Shown here piece after piece: positions 10,166 through 19,200 of a stretch of DNA of 64,000 nt. A program made the translations under genes and the position numbers. The stretch comes from Paractinoplanes abujensis (GTDB lineage Bacteria > Actinomycetota > Actinomycetes > Mycobacteriales > Micromonosporaceae), in contig NZ_JACHMF010000001.1 in the NCBI RefSeq assembly GCF_014204895.1, positions 6,696,001 through 6,760,000 on the forward strand. Reading direction: 5' to 3'. The notes beneath the pieces are model-generated. The model saw only the letters and a program-made list of their open reading frames with translations. It ran no database searches and had not been told where the DNA came from. Position 1 is the stretch's first letter. Each line of letters begins with the position of its first letter.

Positions 10166-11674
10166 CTACCAGCGGCCCGACAGGTCCTCGCTCGGCTCGG
10201 CGTGATGCCGGCCCACCCGGGAGCTGCGCTGCTGCTCGGGCGTGTGCTCGTCGGCGTGGTGCTGGCTGCCGGCCCGGTGACTGCCGCGGTACGAGCGGTT
10301 CTGGTTCTCCTCCGAGCGGGCCTCCGGGATGAGGTTGACGTGATGGCCGCCCCCGGTGTTGGCGTAGCTGCGCTCCAGGATGCTGGACGGACGGATGTTG
10401 TTGGATCGTTCGGCCACAGCTGACCTCCGGCTGTGTTCGGACCGGTCACGCGACCGGTGACGGGTTACGGAACGGTGGGTCTTCTTGGCGTGCTTGCTTT
10501 CCTCGCAACCGCGGTGGCGGGGCCGGTCGGCGGGCTGAGGGTCGTGGTCGCCGTCGTCATCGGGCTCCGGATCGTCCGGAACGTCCGGCAGGCCGGGCAC
10601 GGTCGGCTTCCCGGAATCGTCGTCGTCGGGCGCGGAGTCGTCCCTGGCTGAGTCGTCGTCAGGCGCCGGGTCGTCAGACGCTGAGTCGTCGTCAGGCGCC
10701 GGCTCGGGCTCGTCGGCCGATTCGTCGGGCACCGGGGGCAGGTCGGGCACAGCGGGTCTGCGGCCCCAGCGGGCGGGGTTGTCGTGTCCCGTTCCTGGCT
10801 TTCCGTCATCACGAGACACACCACCCCCATCCCGTACGTCTCCAGGCCCGTCACCCTCGTCTGACCTCCCACCGCGGTGGCCGTCATCGCCGGGCTTGCC
10901 GCCACCGCGCGGCCCACCGCCACCGTTCGGCCCGCCGCCGCTGCTCGATTCGCCGCCGCTGCTCGACCCACCGCCGCGTGAGCCGTCGCCGCTGCTCGGT
11001 CCGCCGCCGCGTGAGCCGTCGCCGCTGTTCGACCCGCCGCCGCGTGAGCCGTCGCCGCTGTTCGACCCACCGCCGCGTGAGCGGTCGCCGTCACGAGACC
11101 CGCCACCGTCGCGTGAGCCCCCACCGTCGCGTGAGCCGCTGCCGCTGCTCGATCCGCCGTCGGCGCGCCGTCCGTGATCCCTGTCCGATTTGTCGCCATC
11201 GCGGGATCCACCGCCTGGGCCAGGAGCCGGGCCGGAGCCGTCCGTCGCCGGTGCGGCGGGTTCCCGCGCTCCGGCCTGCCCGAGCACCTTCCCCGCCCGT
11301 ACGGCGGCATCGGCGCCCTTGGAAGCCCCCTGAGCCGCGCCGCTCACTGAGTCGGGCTGCGACGACGGGGGTGCCTGCGACGGATATTGGCGCACGGGTC
11401 CCGACGAGGGCGGCGGTAGGAACGGAATGTCCATCGTGTCCGTTCGCCCGCCGGACAGTTCGCGCGACCCCGCGGTGATGGCGGCCAGGGTCGGCACCGA
11501 GGCCAGTCCCACCAGCATCGCGACGATCAGCACGTACCGGCGGGTCGGTCCGGAGAAACCGGTGTCGGCCCGGTAGACCCCGTTGAGCCGCTTGCGCATC
11601 ACCTTCATCGGCGGCACGAGGTGGTCGTCGTCGCGCTGGTCCGGCACGGCCGGGGTCCCCCTCTGCGTCGGCAT
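10166..11674 (-). CDS. Single-pass membrane protein with tandem Gly/Ser/Asp repeats, 502 aa
   Basis: The function is unknown. A basic N-terminus of about 45 residues precedes one membrane helix (about 46-69, YVLIVAMLVGLASVP). This suggests a type II topology with about 430 residues outside. Residues about 155-300 are low complexity: SRDGGG units of 6 residues, then four 11-residue SRGGGSNSGDG-type units (199-242). Residues about 320-380 are Asp/Pro-rich. The last 110 residues are rich in Arg, His and Ser and contain one Cys. The start is ATG at 11674. The high repeat content makes length variation between strains likely. The C-terminal third is less certain because low-complexity GC-rich DNA stays open by chance. 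Confidence 0.55.
   Translation of the reverse strand: MPTQRGTPAVPDQRDDDHLVPPMKVMRKRLNGVYRADTGFSGPTRRYVLIVAMLVGLASVPTLAAITAGSRELSGGRTDTMDIPFLPPPSSGPVRQYPSQAPPSSQPDSVSGAAQGASKGADAAVRAGKVLGQAGAREPAAPATDGSGPAPGPGGGSRDGDKSDRDHGRRADGGSSSGSGSRDGGGSRDGGGSRDGDRSRGGGSNSGDGSRGGGSNSGDGSRGGGPSSGDGSRGGGSSSGGESSSGGGPNGGGGPRGGGKPGDDGHRGGRSDEGDGPGDVRDGGGVSRDDGKPGTGHDNPARWGRRPAVPDLPPVPDESADEPEPAPDDDSASDDPAPDDDSARDDSAPDDDDSGKPTVPGLPDVPDDPEPDDDGDHDPQPADRPRHRGCEESKHAKKTHRSVTRHRSRDRSEHSRRSAVAERSNNIRPSSILERSYANTGGGHHVNLIPEARSEENQNRSYRGSHRAGSQHHADEHTPEQQRSSRVGRHHAEPSEDLSGRW
10949..11080. repeat. Four 33-bp in-frame tandem repeats
   Basis: Four consecutive 33-base units encode SRGGGSNSGDG, the same again, SRGGGPSSGDG and SRGGGSSSGGE. 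They differ by only a few bases, which indicates recent expansion by slippage or unequal exchange. An 18-base SRDGGG repeat lies next to them at about 11081-11134. Confidence 0.85.
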
Positions 11675-12084
11675 GGACGGGCACGGCCGGCTGCAATGAT
11701 CAACATTGATCGACCGTGGTTACCGGATGAACGACGCATGGGCATGAAGGCAGCGGCGCGAATTGCCCGTTCGTACGGTAGTGACCGTACGAAAGCCGCT
11801 TATTCGGACAAATACGGGCACCGATATGACGGGCGAATTTCTCGACTGTGATCGACCTGACCTGTAACGGGGCTCACGTTCTCTGTCAGGATGGGGGCGA
11901 CGGCACCGCCGCCGTCGCTTCGCCGACCCAGCGGGGCAAGGTGGGGGCCGTCACTCCCCGGCGGGGTCCAGGCCCGCGCCGATACGCCGCGCGGCAACCT
12001 CACCCGGGCCAGGCGCGGTGACCAGCGGTCCGCCGCGCGTACGGGCAACACCCGTCGCGGCGCAGAGATGAACAGGGAGACTCG
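11675..12084. other. 410-bp intergenic region with perfect hairpin/operator
   Basis: This region separates the divergent repeat-protein gene and the 2-oxoacid dehydrogenase operon. It contains a perfect inverted repeat TTCGTACGGT (11770-11779) / ACCGTACGAA (11784-11793) with a 4-base loop. The dyad has no T tract, so an operator or leader structure is more likely than a terminator. A possible 37-codon ORF (ATG near 11738) overlaps it but lacks a convincing ribosome binding site. I see no clear -10/-35 pair. Confidence 0.6.
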
Positions 12085-13224
12085 ATGGCGAACGGCGAAA
12101 GCACGGCGGGGACAGACGCCCCCGCAGGCGGTTTCGTCCAACTGCTGACCCCCGACGGCGAACGGATCGACAGCGTCACCACCGCTGACGGCACGACGTA
12201 CTCCGTCGACTTCACCGACGACGAGTATCGCGAGCTGTACCGCGACCTGGTGACGGTCCGCCGGCTCGACGCCGAGGCGACCGCCCTGCAGCGCCAGGGC
12301 GAGCTGGGCATCTGGGCGAGCCTGCTGGGCCAGGAGGCGGCTCAGGTCGGTTCCGGCCGGGCCATGCGCCCCCAGGACATGGCGTTCCCGACGTATCGCG
12401 AGCACGGCGTCCTCTACACCCGCGGGATCGACCCGATCATGCCGTTCGGCCTGTTCCGCGGCGTCGACCAGGGCGGCTGGGACGCGAACGAGCACCGCTT
12501 CAACGGCTACACCATCGTGATCGGCTCGCAGACCCTGCACGCGACCGGTTACGCGATGGGCGTGACGATGGACGGCAAGACCGGCAGCCCCGACGGCGAG
12601 GCCGTGATCGCCTACTTCGGCGACGGCGCGACCAGCCAGGGCGAGGTCAACGAGGCGTTCGTCTGGGCCGGCGTCTTCCACGCCCCGATGGTGTTCTTCT
12701 GCCAGAACAACCAGTACGCGATCTCGGAGCCGCTGGAGCGCCAGACCCGCATCCCGCTCTACCGCCGGGCCGCGGGCTACGGCTTCCCGGGCGTCCGGAT
12801 CGACGGCAACGACGTGCTGGCCAGCTTCGCGGTCACCCGGGCGGCGCTCGACAACGCGCGTAACGGTCAGGGCCCGACGCTGATCGAGGCGTACACGTAC
12901 CGGATGGGCGCGCACACCAGCTCGGACGACCCGACCCGTTACCGCATCGCCAGCGAGGTCGAGTCGTGGAAGGCCAAGGACCCGATCTCCCGGCTCCGCG
13001 CGTTCCTGGCCAAGCAGCAGCTCGGCGACGACAGCTTCTTCGACGAGGTCGACGAGTCGGCCAAGACGCTGGCCCTCAGCCTGCGCGAGCGGGTGCTGTC
13101 GATGCCCGACCCGCAGCCGATCTCGATGTTCGACAACGTCTACCCGCACGGTTCGCCCGAGCTCGACCTGCAGCGCAGCCAGTTCGCCGACTACCACGCC
13201 TCGTTTGAGGGGAGTGACCACTGA
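12085..13224 (+). CDS. 2-oxoacid dehydrogenase E1 component, alpha subunit
   Basis: This subunit carries out thiamine-diphosphate-dependent oxidative decarboxylation of pyruvate or branched-chain 2-oxoacids together with the beta subunit. The 379-residue protein carries the ThDP motif GDGATSQGEVNEAF (about 172-185) ending in NNQYAIS. It also has the phosphorylation-loop-like segment YRMGAHTSSDDPTRY near 275. The ~40-residue N-terminal extension is polar and disordered, as in actinobacterial homologues. The ATG has GGGAGA upstream. It is the first gene of E1alpha-E1beta-E2. The sequence resembles pdhA/bkdA types, and substrate preference cannot be decided here. No E3 gene is nearby, so lipoamide dehydrogenase must be encoded elsewhere. 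Confidence 0.92.
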   Translation: MANGESTAGTDAPAGGFVQLLTPDGERIDSVTTADGTTYSVDFTDDEYRELYRDLVTVRRLDAEATALQRQGELGIWASLLGQEAAQVGSGRAMRPQDMAFPTYREHGVLYTRGIDPIMPFGLFRGVDQGGWDANEHRFNGYTIVIGSQTLHATGYAMGVTMDGKTGSPDGEAVIAYFGDGATSQGEVNEAFVWAGVFHAPMVFFCQNNQYAISEPLERQTRIPLYRRAAGYGFPGVRIDGNDVLASFAVTRAALDNARNGQGPTLIEAYTYRMGAHTSSDDPTRYRIASEVESWKAKDPISRLRAFLAKQQLGDDSFFDEVDESAKTLALSLRERVLSMPDPQPISMFDNVYPHGSPELDLQRSQFADYHASFEGSDH

Positions 13225-14210
13225 TGGCCGAGACGATCACCATCGGCAAGGCCCTCAACCACGGCCTGCGCCGCTCGCTCGAGCACGACTCCAAAGTCGT
13301 CATCATGGGCGAGGACGTCGGCAAGCTCGGCGGCGTCTTCCGCATCACCGACGGCCTGCAGAAGGACTTCGGCGAGGACCGTGTCATCGACACCCCGCTG
13401 GCCGAGGCCGGCATCGTGGGCACCGCTGTCGGTCTGGCCATCCGCGGATACCGCCCGGTCTGCGAGATCCAGTTCGACGGGTTCGTCTTCCCGGCCTACA
13501 ACCAGATCGTGGCCCAGGTGGCCAAGATGTTCTACCGCTCGATGGGCAAGGTGCGGCTGCCGATCGTCATCCGCATCCCGTTCGGCGGTGGCATCGGCGC
13601 GGTGGAGCACCACTCCGAGTCGCCCGAGGCGTATTTCTCGCACACCCCCGGCCTCAAGGTCGTGACCTGCTCCAACCCCGCCGACGCGTACTCGATGATC
13701 CAGCAGGCCATCCGTTCCGACGATCCGATCGTGTTCTTCGAGCCCAAGCGGCGCTACTGGGAGAAGGGCGAGGTCGACCTCGACGCCGACCTGGCGGGGG
13801 CCTACCCGCTGCACGAGGCCCGGGTGGCTCGCGAGGGCACCGACGCGACCCTGATCGCGTACGGGCCGATGGTGCGTACCTGCCTGGACGCGGCCACCGC
13901 GGCCGCCGAGGACGGGCGCAACCTCGAGGTGATCGACCTGCGCACGCTCTCCCCGGTCGACTACGACAAGATCTATTCCTCCGTACGCCGGACCGGCCGC
14001 GCCGTCGTGGTGCACGAGGCCCCCGGCAACATCGGCCTCGGCGCCGAACTGGCCGCGCGCATCACCGAGCACTGTTTCTACTCGCTCGAGGCGCCCGTGC
14101 TGCGGGTGACCGGCTACGACATCCCGTATCCGGCGGCCCGCGTCGAGGAGGAATACCTGCCCGATCTCGACCGGGTGCTGGACGCCGTCGACCGTTCGTT
14201 CGGCTGGTGA
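13224..14210 (+). CDS. 2-oxoacid dehydrogenase E1 component, beta subunit
   Basis: This is the partner of the E1 alpha subunit in the alpha2beta2 decarboxylase. The 328-residue protein has the usual transketolase-like pyrimidine-binding domain, with GEDVGKLGGVFRIT near 30-45 and DTPLAEAGIVGTAVGLA near 55-70. The transketolase C-terminal domain follows (about 200-320, DLRTLSPVDYD, VVHEAPGNIGLGAEL). Its ATG overlaps the E1alpha stop (TGATG), with GAGGGGAG as ribosome binding site. Stop and the next start are also nearly contiguous, so the three proteins are translated from one message. Confidence 0.94.
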   Translation: MAETITIGKALNHGLRRSLEHDSKVVIMGEDVGKLGGVFRITDGLQKDFGEDRVIDTPLAEAGIVGTAVGLAIRGYRPVCEIQFDGFVFPAYNQIVAQVAKMFYRSMGKVRLPIVIRIPFGGGIGAVEHHSESPEAYFSHTPGLKVVTCSNPADAYSMIQQAIRSDDPIVFFEPKRRYWEKGEVDLDADLAGAYPLHEARVAREGTDATLIAYGPMVRTCLDAATAAAEDGRNLEVIDLRTLSPVDYDKIYSSVRRTGRAVVVHEAPGNIGLGAELAARITEHCFYSLEAPVLRVTGYDIPYPAARVEEEYLPDLDRVLDAVDRSFGW

Positions 14211-14215
14211 CGCCG

Positions 14216-15628
14216 ATGTCGCGGATCAAGGAGTTCAACCTGCCCGACCTGGGCGAGGGCCTGACTGAGGGCGAGATCCTGGCCTGGCTGGTCAAGGTGG
14301 GCGACACGATCGAGCTCAACCAGCCGATCGTGGAGGTCGAGACGGCCAAGGCCGCGGTCGAGATCCCGGCCAAGTGGGGCGGCGTCGTCTCGAAGATCTA
14401 CGTCGAGGCCGGCACGACGGTCGAAGTGGGCGCGCCCATCGTGGCGATCGACACCGACCCGGCGGCCGGTCCGCTGCCCGCCGACGGTCCCGTGCCGTCG
14501 GCCGAGTCGCTGGCCGCGGTCGAGATCGCCCCGGCCGAGGGCGCGGTCGAGCCGGGCCTGATCGGTGGTCCCGCGCCGGGCGGCCGCACGGCCGTGCTCG
14601 TCGGTTACGGGCCCAAGAGCACAACGGCGAAAAGGCGCCCCCGTACGACCTCCGTCGCCCAGCCCGCTGTTGTGCCGCCGCCCGCGCCGGTTGTCCCGGC
14701 CGCTCCGCCGGCCCCAGTCGCCCCGCCGGCCCCGATCGCGCGGACCAGCGGCCCGGTGCTGGCCAAGCCCCCGGTGCGCAAGCTGGCTCGCGATCTCGGC
14801 GTCGACCTGGCCACTATCACGGGCAGCGGGCCGCTGGGCTCGGTGACCCGGGAAGACGTGCACAAGGCGGCCGCTCCGGCTGAGGTTGCGGCCCCCGTCG
14901 TGACCGCTGCTTCCTTCGACGCGGGTCGCGAGCAGCGGATTCCGGTCAAGGGCGTGCGCAAGCTGACCGCGCAGAACATGGTGGCCTCGGCATTCACCGC
15001 GCCGCACGTCACCGAGTTCCTCACCGTCGATGTGACGCGCACCATGAAGACGGTCGAGAAGCTCAAGGAAAGGCGTGATTTCCGCGACGTCCGCATTTCG
15101 CCTCTGCTGCTGGTGGCCAAGGCCGTGCTGCTCGCGGTGAAGCGCCACCCGATGGTCAACTCGTCGTGGTCGGCCGAGACCAACGAGATCGTGGTCAAGG
15201 ACTACGTCAATCTCGGCATCGCCGCGGCGACCGAGCGGGGCCTGATCGTTCCCAACGTGAAGGACGCCGGGCGTCTCTCGCTGCGGGAACTGGCTGAGGC
15301 GCTCACCACACTGGTGCAGGTGGCCAAGTCCGGGAAGACTCCGCCGTCCGATATGGCCGGTGGGACCCTTTCTATTACGAATGTCGGAGTGTTCGGCGTG
15401 GATACAGGAACGCCGATTCTTCCGCCGGGCGAGTCGGCGATCCTGGCCTTCGGCGCGATCCGCCCCATGCCGTGGGTGCACAAAGACAAGATCAAGATTC
15501 GCCAGGTCACCACCCTCGGGCTCTCCTTCGACCACCGGATCATCGACGGCGAACTGGGCTCGAAGTTTCTGCGCGACGTCGGCGACTTCCTCACCGACCC
15601 GGAGGGGACCCTGCTCTCCTGGTCGTAA
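14216..15628 (+). CDS. Dihydrolipoamide acyltransferase E2 of 2-oxoacid dehydrogenase complex
   Basis: E2 transfers the acyl group from the lipoyl arm to CoA and forms the core of the complex. The lipoyl domain covers residues 1-80, with the lipoylated Lys in VETAKAAVEI. A Pro/Ala-rich linker (about 85-180) leads to the peripheral-subunit-binding domain (about 182-218, PVRKLARDLGVDLATI). The catalytic domain (about 235-470) ends with DHRIIDGELGSKFL, containing the active His and Asp. The ATG at 14216 gives the usual N-terminus. A GTG at 14207 overlaps the E1beta stop (GTGA) and would add three residues. Only one lipoyl domain is present. Confidence 0.93.
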   Translation: MSRIKEFNLPDLGEGLTEGEILAWLVKVGDTIELNQPIVEVETAKAAVEIPAKWGGVVSKIYVEAGTTVEVGAPIVAIDTDPAAGPLPADGPVPSAESLAAVEIAPAEGAVEPGLIGGPAPGGRTAVLVGYGPKSTTAKRRPRTTSVAQPAVVPPPAPVVPAAPPAPVAPPAPIARTSGPVLAKPPVRKLARDLGVDLATITGSGPLGSVTREDVHKAAAPAEVAAPVVTAASFDAGREQRIPVKGVRKLTAQNMVASAFTAPHVTEFLTVDVTRTMKTVEKLKERRDFRDVRISPLLLVAKAVLLAVKRHPMVNSSWSAETNEIVVKDYVNLGIAAATERGLIVPNVKDAGRLSLRELAEALTTLVQVAKSGKTPPSDMAGGTLSITNVGVFGVDTGTPILPPGESAILAFGAIRPMPWVHKDKIKIRQVTTLGLSFDHRIIDGELGSKFLRDVGDFLTDPEGTLLSWS

Positions 15629-15703
15629 GTTCGTTAAGCGTCAGCATCATTTGACCTACGATCGTTAGGCAGGTGCTGCGCGTCACCCTCTAAATCGTTG
15701 GCA

Positions 15704-15746
15704 GCTCGTCCCGTTGAGGCGCACAATGGACTCACACGGGACGAGC
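15704..15746. promoter_or_regulatory. 11-bp perfect inverted repeat upstream of a small gene
   Basis: GCTCGTCCCGT (15704-15714) and ACGGGACGAGC (15736-15746) pair perfectly across a 21-base spacer. The pair ends 47 bases before the 45-aa ORF. It may be a regulator site or a leader hairpin. The large spacer and missing T tract argue against a terminator for E2. Confidence 0.6.
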
Positions 15747-15792
15747 ACCACGATGAGCCGGCGATCCCGGCTCGAGGGAAGTGAAGAAGCAG

Positions 15793-15930
15793 ATGAGCAT
15801 CGTCGACCGCGTTCGTCAGCGCCGGTTGATCAACCGTCAGAACCGCGCCATCGACCGGGCCTGGATGACCGCGCCCACTCAGTCGATGCGTGACGAGATC
15901 GCGATCTTCGCCCAGCGCAAGACCTTCTGA
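15793..15930 (+). CDS. Small basic protein, 45 aa
   Basis: The ATG at 15793 opens a 45-codon ORF, starting MSIVDRVRQRRLINRQNRA and ending EIAIFAQRKTF. It has AGAAG just upstream, and an in-frame GTG at 15781 behind GAGGGA is an alternative start. The peptide is helical, strongly basic in its first half, has no membrane segment, and ends in a conserved-looking aromatic tail. A strong terminator follows within 14 bases, so it is a self-contained transcription unit between E2 and the giant FG-rich gene. Arg/Gln-rich composition suggests nucleic-acid or ribosome binding, but this is only a guess. Confidence 0.7.
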   Translation: MSIVDRVRQRRLINRQNRAIDRAWMTAPTQSMRDEIAIFAQRKTF

Positions 15931-15943
15931 CACCTACGACGCC

Positions 15944-15980
15944 ACGGCCCGCCCGGAAACCCCAGCCCGGACGGGCCGTT
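15944..15980 (+). terminator. Intrinsic terminator after the small ORF
   Basis: The arm ACGGCCCGCCCGG (15944-15956) pairs with CCCGG-A-CGGGCCGT (15966-15979), with one mismatch/bulge and a 9-base loop. It is followed by a T-rich stretch (TTCGCTTTT). Confidence 0.75.
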
Positions 15981-16171
15981 CGCTTTTCCACCCCGTGCTT
16001 AAAGATCTTTTTACAGTCCCCTTGGTGGCGTACACCGGGATTCCTCATGCCGCCCTCGCCCGGTACGGTTGGCCACGGCCATCGAGCCGGCTCGGCCGGT
16101 CGGCGCGAGGCCGAGGTTTGACCGGAGCAATTCGGGGATGCCTCGCACGGCCTGGCCTCAGCGCTGGGCAC

Positions 16172-16194
16172 GACGCCGGAGTCTGTCCGGCGTC
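16172..16194 (+). other. Perfect 9-bp hairpin in leader of the FG-rich gene
   Basis: GACGCCGGA (16172-16180) and TCCGGCGTC (16186-16194) flank a 5-base loop, 41 bases before the start codon at 16236. No T run follows. It could stabilise the leader or act as an operator. The rest of 15981-16235 shows nothing clear except a weak promoter-like TTTACA...TACACC near 16010-16037. Confidence 0.45.
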
Positions 16195-16235
16195 AGTGCA
16201 GAGCTGGCACGGCCGCATGGAATGAGGAGGCGCTC

Positions 16236-19200
16236 ATGACGTCCGAGGGGCACTACGCCGGTTCACAACCGGCCGAGGCCACGTCGGGCGGACCGACGTC
16301 GGACGGCTTCCCGCCGGACACCGACGGTCAGCGGGTCTCGGCCCGGGCTTCGGCCCAGCCGCCCGCCGACGGTTTCCCCACCTCCTACGGTCCACCACCG
16401 CAGGCCACGCCCAACGGCGGCTCGCCGTTCGTCGTCCCCGTCGTGCCCACGTTCGGCCAGGGCCCCGATGCCCCGCGCCCGGCCACCGGCACCTCGTACG
16501 GGTCGGCCCGCGTGCCCGGTCCCGACGACAACGGCAACGGCCTGCCGCAGCGCACCCCCGCGCCCGCACCCGAGGGCAACGGGCTTCCGCAGCGCGGCGC
16601 CGCCTCGCCGTACGGGTCGGTCTCCCCCGGCAACGACAATGCCTACGGTTCGGCCACGCCGCCGTCCGCGTTCGGCCCGTCCTCCGTCTTCGGCGCCCCG
16701 CCGTCCGAGGCCCCGCAGGCGTCCGCGCCGAGCGCGGCCGAGCCGCAGCAGCCGCCGACCGGCTGGGCCCCGACGCCGGCGCCTCCGGCCCGCACACCCC
16801 CCGAGCAGAACTTCATCCAGCGCCCCGGCGCCCCGCTGCCGCAGCGCAACGCCAACCCGGCCGGCACGGTCGACAGCGTCGAAGGCTTCAACGGTTTCGC
16901 GGCGCCCGCCGGTCGTGGCGCGCCCGAGCAGCAGCAGCAGCAGCCGCAGCAGCAGTCGATCGATCCCTCCACCGGCCGCCCGCCCGGCATCTCCGCCTTC
17001 GGCGACCAGCGCGTCCGTGTGCCCGGGGCCACCCTGACCGGCCTGCCCGATGCCCCGCCGCCCGCGCAGACGGGCGACAGCGGCGGCTTCCCGCTGCGCG
17101 GCACCCCCGGCAGCGGCGGTTCGGCGTTCCCGACCCGCGGCGGTGGCGGCAGCGGCTTCCCGCTGCGCGGCACCCCCGGCAGCGAGCCCGCCACGCCGGC
17201 CACCGCGGCCCCGTCGGGTGAGCTGCCCGTCCGCGGCCAGCAGGGCCCGTTCGGCCCGCCCCCTGGCGCTCCGCAGCTGCCCCCGGCGTCCAGCGACTTC
17301 AGCGCGTTCGGCCCGGCCTCGTCCGGTCCCGCCGCCGTCTCGGCCGAGAACGCCCCCCACCCGTACGGTCGTCCCGAGCCTCTCGCCGACCCGTTCGGCC
17401 GCAACCCCGACGGCCAGGCCACCGAGGGCCGCCCGGCGCCCGGCGGCACCACTGAGGCCGAGCGCGGCAGCCTGCCCGACCCGTTCGGCCGCAGCTCCGG
17501 CGAGGCCCCGGTGGCCGGTGTGGCTTACGGCAGCGCCCGCCCGCCGGCCCAGTTCGGCCCGTCCGACGACGGCTCGGCCGACGCCGCCTTCGGCACCCGC
17601 CCGTCCGCACCCGACAGCCGTTCCGCCGGCAGCAGCGACTCGGCCGCCTTCGGCTCGGCCCGCCCCGCCGGTGGCCCGTTCGGCACCCCCGAGGGCGACT
17701 CCGGCGCGTACGGTTCCGCCCGCCCGTTCGGCCAGCCCGAGGGTGACTCCGGCGCGTACGGCTCGGCGCGCCCCGCAGGTGGCCCGTTCGGCGCACCCGC
17801 GGACGATCACGGCTCCGCGCGCCCGGCCGACCCGTTCGGCCGTCCCGACAGCGACAACGACGGCCGGCCCACCTCCCCGGCCAGCGGCTCCGCCCGCCCC
17901 GCCGGTGGCCCGTTCGGGACCCCCGAGGGCGACTCGGGCGCGTTCGGCTCCGCCCGCCCGTTCGGCGACGCGGCCGCATACGGCTCGGCCCGCCCCACCG
18001 GCGAGTCCGACAACAACTCCGGCGCGGCCCACCCGTACGGCCGCTCCGAAAACGACCAAAACGCCTTCGGCACCGCCCGTCCGGCCGGTGGCCCCTTCGG
18101 CACCCCCGAGGGCGACTCGCCCGCGTACGGCTCCGCCCGCCCCGCCGGCGGCCCCTTCGGCGCGTCCGAGGGCGACTCCGGCTCCGCGCGCCCCGCCGAC
18201 CCGTACGGCGACAACAACGCCTTCGGCACCGCCCGGCCCACCTCACCCGCGAGCGGCTCCGCCCGCCCGTTCGGTGCGTCCGAGGGCGACTCGGGCGCGT
18301 ACGGGTCCGCCCGCCCCGCCGGCGGCCCGTTCGGCCAGCCCGAGGGCGGCGCCCGGCCCACCTCACCCGCCGCCGGCTCGGCCCGCCCGGCCGGTGGGCC
18401 CTTCGGCGCTCCCGACGGCTCCTCGTCGCCGTTCGGCCCCGTGCAGGGTGAAGGCCAGGGCGCGCAGTTCGGCTCGGCCTTCGGCGGCGGACGCCAGGAC
18501 GACAACGGCTCGCAGTTCGGCCCGCGCCCGGGTTCGCCCGAGCCCGAGTCCCAGTCCCCCGCCCAGCCTCCTTCGCCGTTCGGTGTGGTGCGTGAGCCCG
18601 GTGCCGCCTACGGCGCGGCCCGGCCCGCCTCCCCCTTCGGCCCCGGCGGCGACGATCAGTCCGGCGAGGACGCGCACGCGCCGTACCGGCGGCCCGAATC
18701 TCCGGCCGAGAACAACGGCTATCCGCAGCGGGTGCCCGGCGCCGCGTTCGGGTCCCCCGCGGCCGCCGACAACCGCAACGGTTCGGTGCCCGCGCCGCGC
18801 GACCCGTCCGAAAACGCCGTCGGCTCGGCCCGCCCGGTCACGGCCAGCGCTTCGGTGCCGACGACGAACCGCACCGCCCCGGTCGAGGCGTCCGAGGTTC
18901 CGCCGCCGTCCGCCGCGCCGCAGGCCCGCGTCTACGGCCGCCCGGCCGCGACCGAGCCCGCCGTCGAGGACGAGCAGCCGCCGCGCGACAGCGAACCGTC
19001 GTTCGGCGCCGACTCGCCGTTCGGGCCGCGGCCCGGCAACGACCGTCCGGCCTTCGGCGGCGACTCACCGTTCGGCGGCCACCCCGGCGACTCACCGTTC
19101 GGCAACCACCCGGACGACGACCGCCCGGAACCGGCCACGGGCGGGCACGGTGCCTCGGCGTACGGGCGTCTCAACGAGCTCGACGGAAGTGGCGACGAGC

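Noticed and set aside
11738..11851. Possible 37-codon ORF before the dehydrogenase operon
   Set aside because: It has no ribosome binding site, it runs through a perfect hairpin, and nothing in it supports coding.
13205..14215. N-terminal extension of the E2 frame through E1beta
   Set aside because: The frame stays open but its product is Arg/Gly-rich and overlaps the real E1beta gene. The E2 lipoyl domain starts normally at 14216.
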